Below are positions 1 to 6,108 of a stretch of DNA of 9,121 nucleotides, one piece after another. Numbering within the stretch: the stretch's first letter is position 1; every line of letters starts with the position of its first letter. A program made the translations under genes and the position numbers. Origin of the DNA: an uncultured Eubacteriales bacterium (lineage in GTDB: Bacteria > Bacillota > Clostridia > Lachnospirales > Anaerotignaceae); NCBI GenBank assembly GCA_902406135.1, contig CABPCX010000054.1, positions 1 to 9,121 of the forward strand, read 5' to 3'. The notes below the pieces were generated by a model. It did no database searches, was not told the origin of the DNA, and saw only the letters and a program-made list of their open reading frames with translations.

Positions 1-79
1 CTTATCGTTTTATGTGTTATACTATTATTATGTTTTTTATATTTCTATTTTATATTATTTGTATTTATCTGTTTTTTAC

Positions 80-101
80 AGGAGTGTTTTTTATGAATTG
101 A
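80..101 (+). promoter_or_regulatory. RBS and ATG of the Fur-family gene, followed by in-frame TGA
   Basis: A good Shine-Dalgarno AGGAG (80-84) sits 8 bases before ATG at 93, which is in frame with the Fur-family gene downstream. The reading is ATG AAT TGA, so translation would stop at codon 3. The frame then runs open (Asp-Val-Leu-Lys-Ser-Ala-Ser-Leu-Lys-Ala-Thr-Lys-Lys-Arg-Leu) into the annotated protein, and these residues match the first helix of Fur-family proteins. A second two-codon frame, ATG TAT TAA, lies at 103-111. I infer that ATG 93 was the ancestral start. Confidence 0.7.
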
Positions 102-146
102 GATGTATTAAAATCTGCTTCCTTAAAAGCAACTAAAAAAAGACTT

Positions 147-515
147 ATGATAATAGAGCTTATAATGGCATCTCCCTATCCTGTCACAGCAGACTATATA
201 TATGAAAAGCTTTCTGAAACTCTTGATATAAATCTGTCGACAGTTTACCGCGCTTTGAGTGCTATGACAGATAAAAATATACTTATAAAATCTATCCATA
301 TGGACGGTAAAACATATTATCAGTTTAATGACCATCAGCATAAACATGAACTTATATGTTCTATATGCCACAAGTCCGTTGATGTTGAAGACTGTCCATT
401 TGATGAGATTTCTAAAAAGATTTCGGAAAAAACCGGTTTTGTTATAACCGGACATAATATGGAGTTTACAGGAATTTGTCCTAAGTGTGCTGATAAGCTC
501 AATAGTAATGATTAA
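147..515 (+). CDS. Fur-family metalloregulator, Zur-like, N-terminus disrupted
   Basis: This is a DNA-binding repressor of the Fur/Zur/PerR family. From Met 147 (122 residues) one sees the winged helix (about 10-60, with the recognition stretch LSTVYRALSAM), the metal-rich DHQHKHEL segment (62-69), and two CxxC pairs (C71/C74, C111/C114) that form the structural Cys4 zinc site in the family. A Cys in EDCPFDEI (C83) and H103 resemble the sensory site of Zur proteins. The His normally found before the TADDIY motif in PerR is absent, so a peroxide sensor is less likely. ATG 147 is the first usable start after the TGA at 99-101, but it has no convincing Shine-Dalgarno site and omits about 18 residues of helix 1 that are still encoded upstream. 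The product may be non-functional, made by readthrough, or the TGA may be a sequencing error. Zinc as the effector is an inference. Confidence 0.8.
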   Translation: MIIELIMASPYPVTADYIYEKLSETLDINLSTVYRALSAMTDKNILIKSIHMDGKTYYQFNDHQHKHELICSICHKSVDVEDCPFDEISKKISEKTGFVITGHNMEFTGICPKCADKLNSND

Positions 516-516
516 T

Positions 517-545
517 TTGCATAATTCATAGTAATATGATATACT
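517..545 (+). promoter_or_regulatory. sigma-A promoter of the Rrf2 gene
   Basis: TTGCAT (517-522), a 17-base spacer, then TATACT (540-545) make a good vegetative promoter just after the stop codon of the Fur-family gene. Transcription would start near 552, giving a leader of about 30 bases before ATG 581. The Rrf2 gene can therefore be expressed independently of its upstream neighbour. Confidence 0.6.
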
Positions 546-559
546 TATTACATTAGTAT
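541..559 (+). promoter_or_regulatory. candidate operator palindrome at the Rrf2 promoter
   Basis: An imperfect 19-base palindrome, ATACTnATnnnATnAGTAT, covers most of the -10 box and the expected start of transcription. A second inverted repeat, GTAATA (531-536) / TATTAC (546-551), overlaps it. Rrf2 proteins such as IscR and CymR commonly repress their own promoters by binding dyads here. That the Rrf2 protein binds this dyad is inference. Confidence 0.35.
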
Positions 560-580
560 GATTTGAAAGGAAATGTTTTT

Positions 581-991
581 ATGCTTATATCGACCAAAGG
601 CAGATACGGTGTTATGATAATGGTTTATTTAGCTGAAAACTATAATAACGGACATAAACCTTTAAAGGAAATTGCCGCAAGCCAGGATTTATCAGAAAAA
701 TATCTTGAACAGATTATTAATCCACTTACAAAGGCAGGACTTTTGACAAGCTTCAGAGGTGCTCAGGGCGGATATGCTCTTGCAAAGGCCCCTTCGGAAA
801 TTGCTGTTGGTGACATTCTCAGAATACTTGAAGGTTCTCTTGCACCTGTATACTGCGTTGCAGAAAACGGTGAGACCTGCAATAAACTTAATTCCTGCAA
901 CTCTGTAGTTGTATGGAAGAAAATAAAAGATGCCATTGATAATGTAGTCGATAATATGACTCTTAATGACCTTATTGAGGATAAAAAATAA
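581..991 (+). CDS. Rrf2-family, IscR-like iron-sulfur transcription regulator
   Basis: This is a 136-residue winged-helix regulator of the Rrf2 family. The N-terminus MLISTKGRYGVM is the family signature, followed by the helix-turn-helix (about 27-60) ending in the wing GAQGGYALAKA (60-70). Three cysteines, C92, C100 and C106, lie where IscR binds its [2Fe-2S] cluster, although the first gap is longer than in E. coli IscR. The position of the fourth IscR ligand (His three residues after the last Cys) is Val here, so a cluster ligand would have to come from elsewhere. ATG 581 was chosen because AGGA (568-571) precedes it by 9 bases and homologues start there; the frame is also open from TTG 563. 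In many Clostridia such a gene heads an nifS/iscU operon, but here the next gene is a tRNA. It probably senses cluster or cysteine status. Confidence 0.88.
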   Translation: MLISTKGRYGVMIMVYLAENYNNGHKPLKEIAASQDLSEKYLEQIINPLTKAGLLTSFRGAQGGYALAKAPSEIAVGDILRILEGSLAPVYCVAENGETCNKLNSCNSVVVWKKIKDAIDNVVDNMTLNDLIEDKK

Positions 992-994
992 ATA

Positions 995-1023
995 TTGATT
1001 TACCACTGCTTTTGTGCTAATAT
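995..1023 (+). promoter_or_regulatory. possible promoter of tRNA-Leu
   Basis: TTGATT (995-1000), 17 bases, then TAATAT (1018-1023) give a plausible though not ideal sigma-A promoter between the Rrf2 stop codon and the tRNA. Readthrough from the Rrf2 transcript is also possible, because no terminator separates the two. Confidence 0.35.
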
Positions 1024-1057
1024 TATATAGCTGACTGTTTTGTTGGTAATTACATAA

Positions 1058-1140
1058 GCCGGTGTGGCGGAATTGGCAGACGCACTTGACTCAAAATCAA
1101 GCGGATAATCTCCGTGCCGGTTCGAGTCCGGCCACCGGCA
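1058..1140 (+). tRNA. tRNA-Leu, anticodon CAA
   Basis: A class II tRNA of 83 bases decoding UUG leucine codons. The acceptor arm is GCCGGTG (1058-1064) paired with CACCGGC (1133-1139), with discriminator A 1140. The D-arm has GCG/CGC. The anticodon stem CTTGA/TCAAG (1085-1089 / 1097-1101) encloses the loop CTCAAAA with anticodon CAA at 1092-1094. A long variable arm with GGA/TCC pairing follows, typical of Leu and Ser tRNAs, and the T-arm is GCCGG-TTCGAGT-CCGGC. The terminal CCA is not encoded and must be added after transcription. Confidence 0.97.
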
Positions 1141-1143
1141 TTT

Positions 1144-1176
1144 AAAGACTAAATCAATTTAGATTTAGTCTTTTTT
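1144..1176 (+). terminator. intrinsic terminator after tRNA-Leu
   Basis: A perfect 12-bp stem, AAAGACTAAATC (1144-1155) with GATTTAGTCTTT (1162-1173), has a 6-base loop and is followed by a T run to 1176. It begins three bases after the tRNA. Confidence 0.9.
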
Positions 1177-1223
1177 ATTTACATTTTACACTTAGCGCCT
1201 TTTCTATCAGTCAATTTATATTG

Positions 1224-1229
1224 TATAAT
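1224..1229 (+). promoter_or_regulatory. -10 box before the small membrane protein gene
   Basis: A perfect TATAAT lies 40 bases before ATG 1269. The matching -35 region (about 1200-1206) is poor, so either the promoter is weak or it uses an activator. The terminator at 1144-1176 makes a local promoter necessary. Confidence 0.4.
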
Positions 1230-1268
1230 ATATTTAGAAAGTTACTTAACTAATATGGAGGTGTCAGT

Positions 1269-1517
1269 ATGAAACGTATTTTGAATTATGCCGATGATTA
1301 CATTAAAAGCTGCAGCTGGAAAGATATTGCCTTATTAAAGCTTTGTCTATGTTCTATTGGTGTTATTATTGGTTTAAAAATATCTCCTAAGTATAAAAAA
1401 GCTTCTCTGGGTATTGCTATTGCTGTATATGCTGCAACATATATTCCCATTATGTCTAAATTTCTGGCTCCTGCATTGAAAAAATATACTGATTCAAAAA
1501 GTCATAACGTCTTATAA
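1269..1517 (+). CDS. small two-helix membrane protein, unknown function
   Basis: An 82-residue basic protein with strong translation signals (GGAGGTG at 1257-1263, 5 bases before ATG). It has a charged N-terminal segment (1-20, with NYADDYIKSCSWKDI), a first hydrophobic helix (about 21-37), the lysine-rich link SPKYKKAS (39-46), a second hydrophobic helix (about 46-66) and a polar tail. It resembles short clostridial proteins often labelled 'permease of phosphate ABC transporter', a name without support here, since it is far too short for an ABC permease and no ABC genes lie nearby. It stands alone between a tRNA terminator and a shared convergent terminator. Location in the cytoplasmic membrane is inferred from the helices. 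Confidence 0.75.
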   Translation: MKRILNYADDYIKSCSWKDIALLKLCLCSIGVIIGLKISPKYKKASLGIAIAVYAATYIPIMSKFLAPALKKYTDSKSHNVL

Positions 1518-1546
1518 GATAAAAATAATTTGATATGCTAAAAATA

Positions 1547-1574
1547 AAAAACCTCCTTAAATCAGGAGGTTTTT
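1547..1574. terminator. bidirectional intrinsic terminator between convergent genes
   Basis: An 11-bp perfect stem, AAAAACCTCCT (1547-1557) with AGGAGGTTTTT (1564-1574), has the 6-base loop TAAATC. A-rich DNA on the left and T-rich DNA on the right give a U-tail in both directions. It serves the small membrane protein gene (plus) and the relQ-permease operon (minus), whose last stop codon is at 1578-1580. Confidence 0.88.
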
Positions 1575-1577
1575 GTT

Positions 1578-2690
1578 TTATCCAAATATCATTTCTGCCA
1601 ATAGAAGTATTATAAGAAAAATTACATTGACAGCCAGAAATACTGCCATATATTTTTTACTGTTTGTTCCCTTCTCATTCATATACAATTTTAACGAAAT
1701 AAGACTTGCCATAGAAGCTATAGGTGTTCCCAGTCCTCCTATATTCGTTCCTATAAGAAGGCTCTTCCAATCCTGAGTAAATCCGGATAAAAGTACAGCA
1801 GCAGGAACATTGCTTATAAACTGGCTGGCTACGACAGACGTTACCATAGTATTTTTATTTATCGCACCCCACAATAAATTATGTACCGTATCTATATTTC
1901 CAAGGTTTCCTGAGAAAATAAAGAAAAATACAAACGTAATAAGCAGACAGAAGTCTACTCTTTTAAAAATCTCTCTGTCAATTATTAGAATAGCTATTGC
2001 GGTTACTGCTGTTGTAACCACATACGATACTACCCTGAATACTGCCAAAAAGCTTATAATAAAAAGAACTGCATATACTGCCATATTCTTTTTATTTTTT
2101 ATGGAAGAATCCATATTATCCAAAGATACCTCTATCTTTTCTTTTTTTACAAAAAAACATCCAATAAGAATCAATACGAAACTTATAACAGTATAGAATG
2201 TCATAACGGAAAAGAACTGAGATGCACTCACATTATATTCCGAAAACAGGTATAAATTCTGAGGGTTTCCTATGGGAGTAGCCATACTTCCTAAGTTTGC
2301 TGCTATAGTCTGTAAAACTATTACCAGTATCATATTCTTTCTTTGCCCTGTCATTTCCAGTATTAATATGGTAAACGGAACAAATGTTATAAGTGCCACG
2401 TCATTAGTAATTAACATCGAGCAGAAAAACGTAAGCATAACGAGAATTATACTAATGCTGAGTGTGCTGTGGCATTTTTGCACGACCTTTTGAGCCAGTA
2501 CGTTAAATAATCCGCATTTAGTAAATCCGGCTACTACAGCCATCAGTGAGAAAAGCAGGCATAATACCCTAAAATTTATATATCCTATATATTCGGCTGA
2601 GGGTCCGTAAAAAAACATAGAAATTACTGCGCATATGGCTGATATTATAAGCACAGGCTCCTTTTTGACCCACAGATAAACCTTATTCAT
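1578..2690 (-). CDS. ArsB/NhaD/SLC13-type ion transporter superfamily permease
   Basis: A 370-residue polytopic membrane protein, about ten hydrophobic segments over its length. Superfamily hallmarks appear in two inverted halves: ITNDVALITFVPF (94-106) and ATPIGNPQN (137-145) in the first half, FISNVPAAVL (291-300) and GTNIGGLGTPIASMASLI (314-331) in the second, these being the hairpin motifs that shape the substrate and sodium sites in SLC13/DASS and ArsB relatives. The length fits the shorter clostridial members. A GGGAG site precedes ATG 2690 by 9 bases. It follows relQ by 30 bases with no terminator between, so the two are probably co-transcribed. The substrate (dicarboxylate, citrate, arsenite, or Na+/H+ exchange) cannot be told from sequence; no arsR or arsC lies nearby, which argues weakly against arsenite. 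Confidence 0.85.
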   Translation of the reverse strand: MNKVYLWVKKEPVLIISAICAVISMFFYGPSAEYIGYINFRVLCLLFSLMAVVAGFTKCGLFNVLAQKVVQKCHSTLSISIILVMLTFFCSMLITNDVALITFVPFTILILEMTGQRKNMILVIVLQTIAANLGSMATPIGNPQNLYLFSEYNVSASQFFSVMTFYTVISFVLILIGCFFVKKEKIEVSLDNMDSSIKNKKNMAVYAVLFIISFLAVFRVVSYVVTTAVTAIAILIIDREIFKRVDFCLLITFVFFFIFSGNLGNIDTVHNLLWGAINKNTMVTSVVASQFISNVPAAVLLSGFTQDWKSLLIGTNIGGLGTPIASMASLISLKLYMNEKGTNSKKYMAVFLAVNVIFLIILLLAEMIFG

Positions 2691-2720
2691 TTAAAAAGAC
2701 TCCCTATTTACAAATTTAAT

Positions 2721-3428
2721 TTATTTTCGCATTCCGCGGCAGCAGATATTTTCAATATTATTTTTTTGCTTAAGTTCTCTGAATATAGACTGCATCTCCA
2801 TATCTACCTTAGCAATTGTATCTGCATTATTTTTAAGCCTTATTTTAAGTTCTTCAGAAACATCATCTTCAGACTTATATTTAAGTTCATGCTCAAGGCT
2901 TGCCCATAAATTCATAGCTATAGTGCGTATCTGTATCTCTGCCATAACATTTTCGGTACTTTCAGCCAAAAATATAGGTATAGATACAATAAGGTGCAGG
3001 CTTCTATAACCGTTTTCCTTTGGATGTTCAATATAATCCTTTGTTCTTATAAGTGTTATGTCATCCTGCTTTATAAGAAGGTCGGCTATACGGTAAATAT
3101 CATCTACATAGTTGCATATTACCCTTATACCGGCCACATCAAACAGATTTTCTCTTATTGATTTAAGCGATACTTCAAAACCCTTTCTTTTAAGTTTTTC
3201 AATTATGCTCTTGGGCTTTTTTAATCTGCTTTCTATTTGATGTATGGGATTATAATTATATTTAACGCTGAATTCATCGTCAAGAATTTCAAATTTTGTT
3301 CTTATTTCCTTTATAGCGGCGCTGTAAAGCTGCTGAACTGCCATAAATTCTCTAAAATATGTTACTATCTCATTATTTTCAGACTCTAAGTCAAGAAGTT
3401 TAAATTCATTTAAGCTTTCCAGATACAT
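2721..3428 (-). CDS. relQ: RelQ-type small alarmone synthetase, GTP pyrophosphokinase
   Basis: A single-domain (p)ppGpp synthetase of 235 residues that transfers pyrophosphate from ATP to GDP or GTP in the cytoplasm. The RelA/SpoT synthetase fold spans about 55-185: HQIESRLKKPKSIIEKLKRK (63-82), the magnesium motif FDVAGIRV with D97, the base-stacking NGYRSLHL (139-146), the catalytic EIQIRT (E164) and the WASLEHELKYK segment (175-185). There is no HD hydrolase domain and no TGS/ACT tail, so it makes but does not degrade alarmone. This layout matches RelQ/YjbM (SAS1) rather than RelP. The C-terminal helix ends with CCRGMRK. GAGGAGG lies 7 bases before ATG 3428. It heads an operon with the permease and is divergent from the radical-SAM-like gene. 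Confidence 0.92.
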   Translation of the reverse strand: MYLESLNEFKLLDLESENNEIVTYFREFMAVQQLYSAAIKEIRTKFEILDDEFSVKYNYNPIHQIESRLKKPKSIIEKLKRKGFEVSLKSIRENLFDVAGIRVICNYVDDIYRIADLLIKQDDITLIRTKDYIEHPKENGYRSLHLIVSIPIFLAESTENVMAEIQIRTIAMNLWASLEHELKYKSEDDVSEELKIRLKNNADTIAKVDMEMQSIFRELKQKNNIENICCRGMRK

Positions 3429-3462
3429 AACAAATCCTCCTCTATTTGTATTTTATACTTTG

Positions 3463-3491
3463 ATTATATATTTTAACGCATATTTAGTCAA
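3463..3491 (-). promoter_or_regulatory. strong sigma-A promoter of relQ
   Basis: Read on the minus strand, TTGACT (3491-3486), exactly 17 bases, then TATAAT (3468-3463). Eleven of twelve bases match consensus. Transcription would start near 3456, leaving a short leader to ATG 3428. Confidence 0.8.
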
Positions 3492-3492
3492 A

Positions 3493-3520
3493 TTAATACA
3501 TCCTTAAGCCTCATTATAAT
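3493..3520 (+). promoter_or_regulatory. possible promoter of the radical-SAM-like gene
   Basis: TTAATA (3493-3498), 16 bases, then a perfect TATAAT (3515-3520) on the plus strand, almost touching the relQ promoter on the other strand. The implied leader of about 95 bases contains the short inverted repeat GGACA (3534-3538) / TGTCC (3551-3555). The -35 match is only moderate. Confidence 0.35.
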
Positions 3521-3622
3521 TAACATAATAATAGGACAGCGCCTTTAAATTGTCCCTTTAAATATCTCTTTTGCAAATGTATGATTATATTGTAAAAAAT
3601 ATTTGTAGAGGTGATCTAAGTA

Positions 3623-4639
3623 ATGGCTAGAGACAGACTTGCCCGCGCTATGGCGGAAACTCTGATTAATAAAGTCGTTATAGATATAAAGAGTGATCCT
3701 GAACGCGGATTAAGAAATATAATAGATTTAGCACTTATAGTTCCCCGAGGAAAATTCAGCAGAAACTTATTCAGTATAGTTCAAAGGATACTTTCAGATG
3801 AGGACAGCGCATACTATACCCTTGTAAAAAGTGTTGCATCGGATGTAGATACAGAAATTTTAAAGAAATTCACCTTTAATATAGGATATAACAGCTGCGC
3901 TTACGGTGCCAGGTTAATAAAAAGCAATAAAGAAACCATGGGTCTTACAGCTCCCTGGAGTATTGCTATAAACTCTGCCGCTTCTGAGAATGACGCTGAC
4001 ACAATCAAAAAGCTAATTTCAGAAGGAAAAGATTTAGGAGTGTATCTATATTTAATATATGGTGAAAACTGCATAAATAACTATATGAGAGAAATATATA
4101 GAGAAAATGAAGACTGTGCGTTCATTCTTTTTATGGATACAAACGATTTAAGCGACATAAGCAAAGTTGAAGGAATAAACAATCTTATTATATCTATCAC
4201 AAACAGTGACAGTAAAAGCCTCATTGAAGCTGCTGATATTCTTCACAGATATTCAAAATTTTTCGCATTCCATATATTCTATGATGATGAAAATATAGAG
4301 AATCTTCTTACGCCCCAGGAGCTGGCGGCTGCTGAAGATTTTACAAATTCATTCGTATTTTACATTCCAAAGGACGGCTGTTCAAAAGAAGCCTGTCTAA
4401 AGATGAAATCATACTTAAGAAATCTGAGAGATACACAAAAATATGCCTACATCCCCATTGATTTAAGAGGAGACCTGCCCGAAATAGATAATACAATATG
4501 TGAAGATTCTTATTCAATATGCTTTAGAAAAGACGGAAAGGTGTCTACATCAAAAGGTGACATCAGCAGTAAAAAATATGATATTTCTCAGTGCAGTCTT
4601 GCTGAAATAATAAATGACCTGCATTCAACTCTAAAATAA
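3623..4639 (+). CDS. radical-SAM-like protein lacking the cluster cysteines, probable pseudoenzyme
   Basis: A 338-residue soluble protein with no obvious catalytic motif. I recognise the outline of a clostridial radical-SAM family: an N-terminal helical part with SDPERGLRNIIDLA (24-37), then ILKKFTFNIG (79-88), the pre-barrel strand GLTAPWSIAINSA (107-119), ISEGKDLGVYLYLIYGEN (132-149) where the family has a GGEP motif, CAFILFMDTNDL (165-176) where it has the FTNGT strand, LTPQELAAAEDF (229-240) and a C-terminal DGKV segment (304-307). In active members CxxxCxxC and a long loop follow the PWxI strand; here the sequence goes directly from NSAASENDADT into the helix. The eight cysteines (92, 150, 165, 253, 258, 293, 300, 324) form no such motif. 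GAGGTG lies 9 bases before ATG. The reading frame is intact, so it looks like a retained non-catalytic paralogue. Family placement is from memory of motifs. Confidence 0.7.
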   Translation: MARDRLARAMAETLINKVVIDIKSDPERGLRNIIDLALIVPRGKFSRNLFSIVQRILSDEDSAYYTLVKSVASDVDTEILKKFTFNIGYNSCAYGARLIKSNKETMGLTAPWSIAINSAASENDADTIKKLISEGKDLGVYLYLIYGENCINNYMREIYRENEDCAFILFMDTNDLSDISKVEGINNLIISITNSDSKSLIEAADILHRYSKFFAFHIFYDDENIENLLTPQELAAAEDFTNSFVFYIPKDGCSKEACLKMKSYLRNLRDTQKYAYIPIDLRGDLPEIDNTICEDSYSICFRKDGKVSTSKGDISSKKYDISQCSLAEIINDLHSTLK

Positions 4640-4651
4640 TATAAACTAAAG

Positions 4652-4683
4652 AAGGCCCATCCTTATTTGGATGAGCCTTTTAT
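4652..4683 (+). terminator. intrinsic terminator
   Basis: An 11-position stem with a single C-A mismatch, AAGGCCCATCC (4652-4662) with GGATGAGCCTT (4669-4679), has the loop TTATTT and a T-rich tail. It ends the radical-SAM-like transcript. It may also act for the convergent XRE gene, whose stop codon is 9 bases away, but the tail on that side is less uniform. Confidence 0.8.
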
Positions 4684-4691
4684 ATTTTAAG

Positions 4692-5336
4692 CTATTTCTT
4701 TGATTTTCTTCTATTAAAAATACTTCCTATGGCTATACCGACGGTCGAGATGGCCGCACCGGCTAAAATCATTCCAAAATGCGGCATATTGATTTTATTA
4801 AATGCAATCATATTGGCAGTGCTGAATGTCGCATATTCTCCAAGCATATACATTATGCCAAAAAAGATAACCGTAAACCATTTATGCCTTCCCCAGTAAT
4901 CATTTTTTCCTATAATTAAGGATATTATAAAAGTAGTGACCGGAAGAATGATCCACAAAAACATAAGGCTGAATGCTAAGGCATCAGAACTGCTCATAAA
5001 GCCCCAGAAAATTACCGCAGAAAATGCCCATATTCCAAGATAGACCGCTGTCAAAATAATCTTAGACAGCCTGTTTTTGCTTTTAACCGTATTTGTACTG
5101 TCCTCAAGATATTCCATATAATTTGACATATATGGTTCCTCCTTATCCTTTAAAAGGCGGTCAAGACTTACTTCGTATAGGTCACTCATCTTTATTACAC
5201 TAATAATATCAGGATAGGTTTTATTATTTTCCCAGTTTGATATGGTTTGTCTGCTTACTCCAAGCTGCTCCGCCGCCTGCTCCTGAGTAAGCTGTGCGGA
5301 TAATCTGGCTTCCTTTATTTTTGTTCCGATATCCAT
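4692..5336 (-). CDS. XRE-family regulator with C-terminal four-helix membrane domain
   Basis: A 214-residue protein with an N-terminal Cro/C1-type helix-turn-helix: IGTKIKEARLSAQLTQEQAA (3-22), recognition segment SRQTISNWENNKTYPDI (28-44), and the usual closing DLYEVSLDRLL (52-62). A polar linker (63-90) leads to four predicted membrane helices, about 92-113, 119-142, 152-177 and 187-207, with a basic tail NRRKSKK. DNA-binding from the membrane suggests a regulator that senses envelope or membrane state; the ligand is unknown. ATG 5336 was chosen because AAGGTGG is well placed before it and the HTH family starts here; the frame is open 13 codons further to an ATG at 5375 that lacks such a site. 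It has its own promoter and probably stands alone. Confidence 0.87.
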   Translation of the reverse strand: MDIGTKIKEARLSAQLTQEQAAEQLGVSRQTISNWENNKTYPDIISVIKMSDLYEVSLDRLLKDKEEPYMSNYMEYLEDSTNTVKSKNRLSKIILTAVYLGIWAFSAVIFWGFMSSSDALAFSLMFLWIILPVTTFIISLIIGKNDYWGRHKWFTVIFFGIMYMLGEYATFSTANMIAFNKINMPHFGMILAGAAISTVGIAIGSIFNRRKSKK

Positions 5337-5360
5337 AATCTCACCACCTTTATTTCCTAT

Positions 5361-5389
5361 ATCATACCCCGTCAAGTACTTTCAGTCTA
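5361..5389 (-). promoter_or_regulatory. probable promoter of the XRE regulator
   Basis: On the minus strand, TAGACT (5389-5384), 17 bases, then TATGAT (5366-5361). Each box has one or two mismatches. The start would be near 5354, only some 18 bases before ATG 5336. Confidence 0.5.
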
Positions 5390-5398
5390 TAAAATACC

Positions 5399-5437
5399 TT
5401 TTACAAAGCACTTTTTTCGTGTAAAAATGCTTTTACA
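5399..5437. repeat. cluster of TTTTACA/TGTAAAA half-sites, candidate operator
   Basis: Three 7-base half-sites occur in 39 bases: TTTTACA at 5399-5405, TGTAAAA at 5420-5426 and TTTTACA at 5431-5437. The last two form a perfect dyad with the 4-base centre ATGC. They lie just upstream of the -35 box of the XRE gene. Autoregulation or an activator binding here is a reasonable inference; no known regulator is assigned. Confidence 0.5.
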
Positions 5438-5513
5438 TACTTTCTTTTATTGATATTAAGCAGTTATATAGCGCTTATATGTGATATATCTAGTTCCATT
5501 AAAGCTAAAATTT

Positions 5514-5558
5514 TATAAAAAACCAGCGGCAGCTTTAATTTTCAGCTGCCGCTGGTTT
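5514..5558 (-). terminator. intrinsic terminator overlapping the end of the TetR gene
   Basis: A perfect 15-bp GC-rich stem, AAACCAGCGGCAGCT (5520-5534) with AGCTGCCGCTGGTTT (5544-5558), has a 9-base loop. On the minus strand it is followed by a run of T. The codons for Thr-Ser-Gly-Ser and part of the TGA stop lie in the stem, so the coding region runs into the terminator. Confidence 0.92.
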
Positions 5559-6096
5559 CTATTTCACTTACAAGTATTTTTGCAAAATCAACGAGACATG
5601 ACCTAAGCAGAACCGTATATTCATCCGGTTTCATACAATTCTTATTTGTAAGCCATCTTTCTATGGAAGCTACAAATGCGTCCGAATAAAATGTAATATA
5701 AAAATCAGCATTTTTGCATTCAACAAAAACATCTTTTATGTATGCGTCAAGAAGTGTTTTTAAAACTTCTCTGAAATAATCATAGAATGAATTCTGCCCT
5801 TCTATCTGTAAAGCCTTTCTGTAAAAATCTCTGTTTTCATAGAAATATACGCACATATCCTCTAAAAGGTCCCATTCACTGTCATATACCCTGTTTTGCA
5901 TACCAGCAACAAACTCAGACGTATAAATCCAGTTTATAAGGTCATATTTATCTTTAAAATGATAATAAAAGCTTTTTCTGTTCATTTCGCAGACATCGCA
6001 TATATCTCCTATGCTTATTTTGGAAAACGGAACAGTTTTCATCAACTCTTTTAAAGCCGATGCCAGGGCTTTTTTTGTCATATTTGAATCTGCCAT
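5542..6096 (-). CDS. TetR-family regulator, DhaS-like
   Basis: A 184-residue TetR-type DNA-binding protein. The N-terminal HTH (about 6-52) contains MTKKALASALKELM (6-19), PFSKISIGDICDVCEMNRKS (23-42) and FYYHFKDKYDLINWIY (43-58), a pattern typical of the branch that includes DhaS, the activator of dihydroxyacetone kinase genes. The C-terminal effector domain (60-184) is helical and ends near LVDFAKILVSEIE. No dha genes are nearby, so the target and ligand are unknown. ATG 6096 has AGG 8 bases upstream; Met 6 is a possible alternative. A TGA ends the gene inside the terminator hairpin, which shows that TGA is a real stop in this organism. Confidence 0.88.
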   Translation of the reverse strand: MADSNMTKKALASALKELMKTVPFSKISIGDICDVCEMNRKSFYYHFKDKYDLINWIYTSEFVAGMQNRVYDSEWDLLEDMCVYFYENRDFYRKALQIEGQNSFYDYFREVLKTLLDAYIKDVFVECKNADFYITFYSDAFVASIERWLTNKNCMKPDEYTVLLRSCLVDFAKILVSEIETSGS

Positions 6097-6108
6097 AATA
6101 TCAACCTG

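Noticed and set aside
123..455. Open frame of 110 codons on the minus strand
   Set aside because: It lies wholly antisense to the Fur-family gene, has a low-complexity translation and no ribosome site; a shadow frame.
93..515. Genetic code change (TGA as Trp) or selenocysteine to explain the TGA in the Fur-family gene
   Set aside because: TGA is a credible stop for the TetR gene (inside its terminator) and for the PfkB kinase (next to the following gene's ribosome site). Fur proteins have no selenocysteine at this place and I see no clear SECIS-like hairpin.
1269..1517. Naming the small membrane protein a phosphate ABC permease
   Set aside because: At 82 residues with two helices it cannot be an ABC permease and no ABC genes are nearby.
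1573..2493. Three plus-strand open frames (1573-1776, 1810-2196, 2272-2493)
   Set aside because: All are antisense to the permease; their hydrophobic look reflects the complementary strand of membrane-protein codons.
1194..3546. Shared 9-mer AGCGCCTTT at about 1195 and 3538
   Set aside because: Nine-base matches are expected many times by chance in a window of this size.
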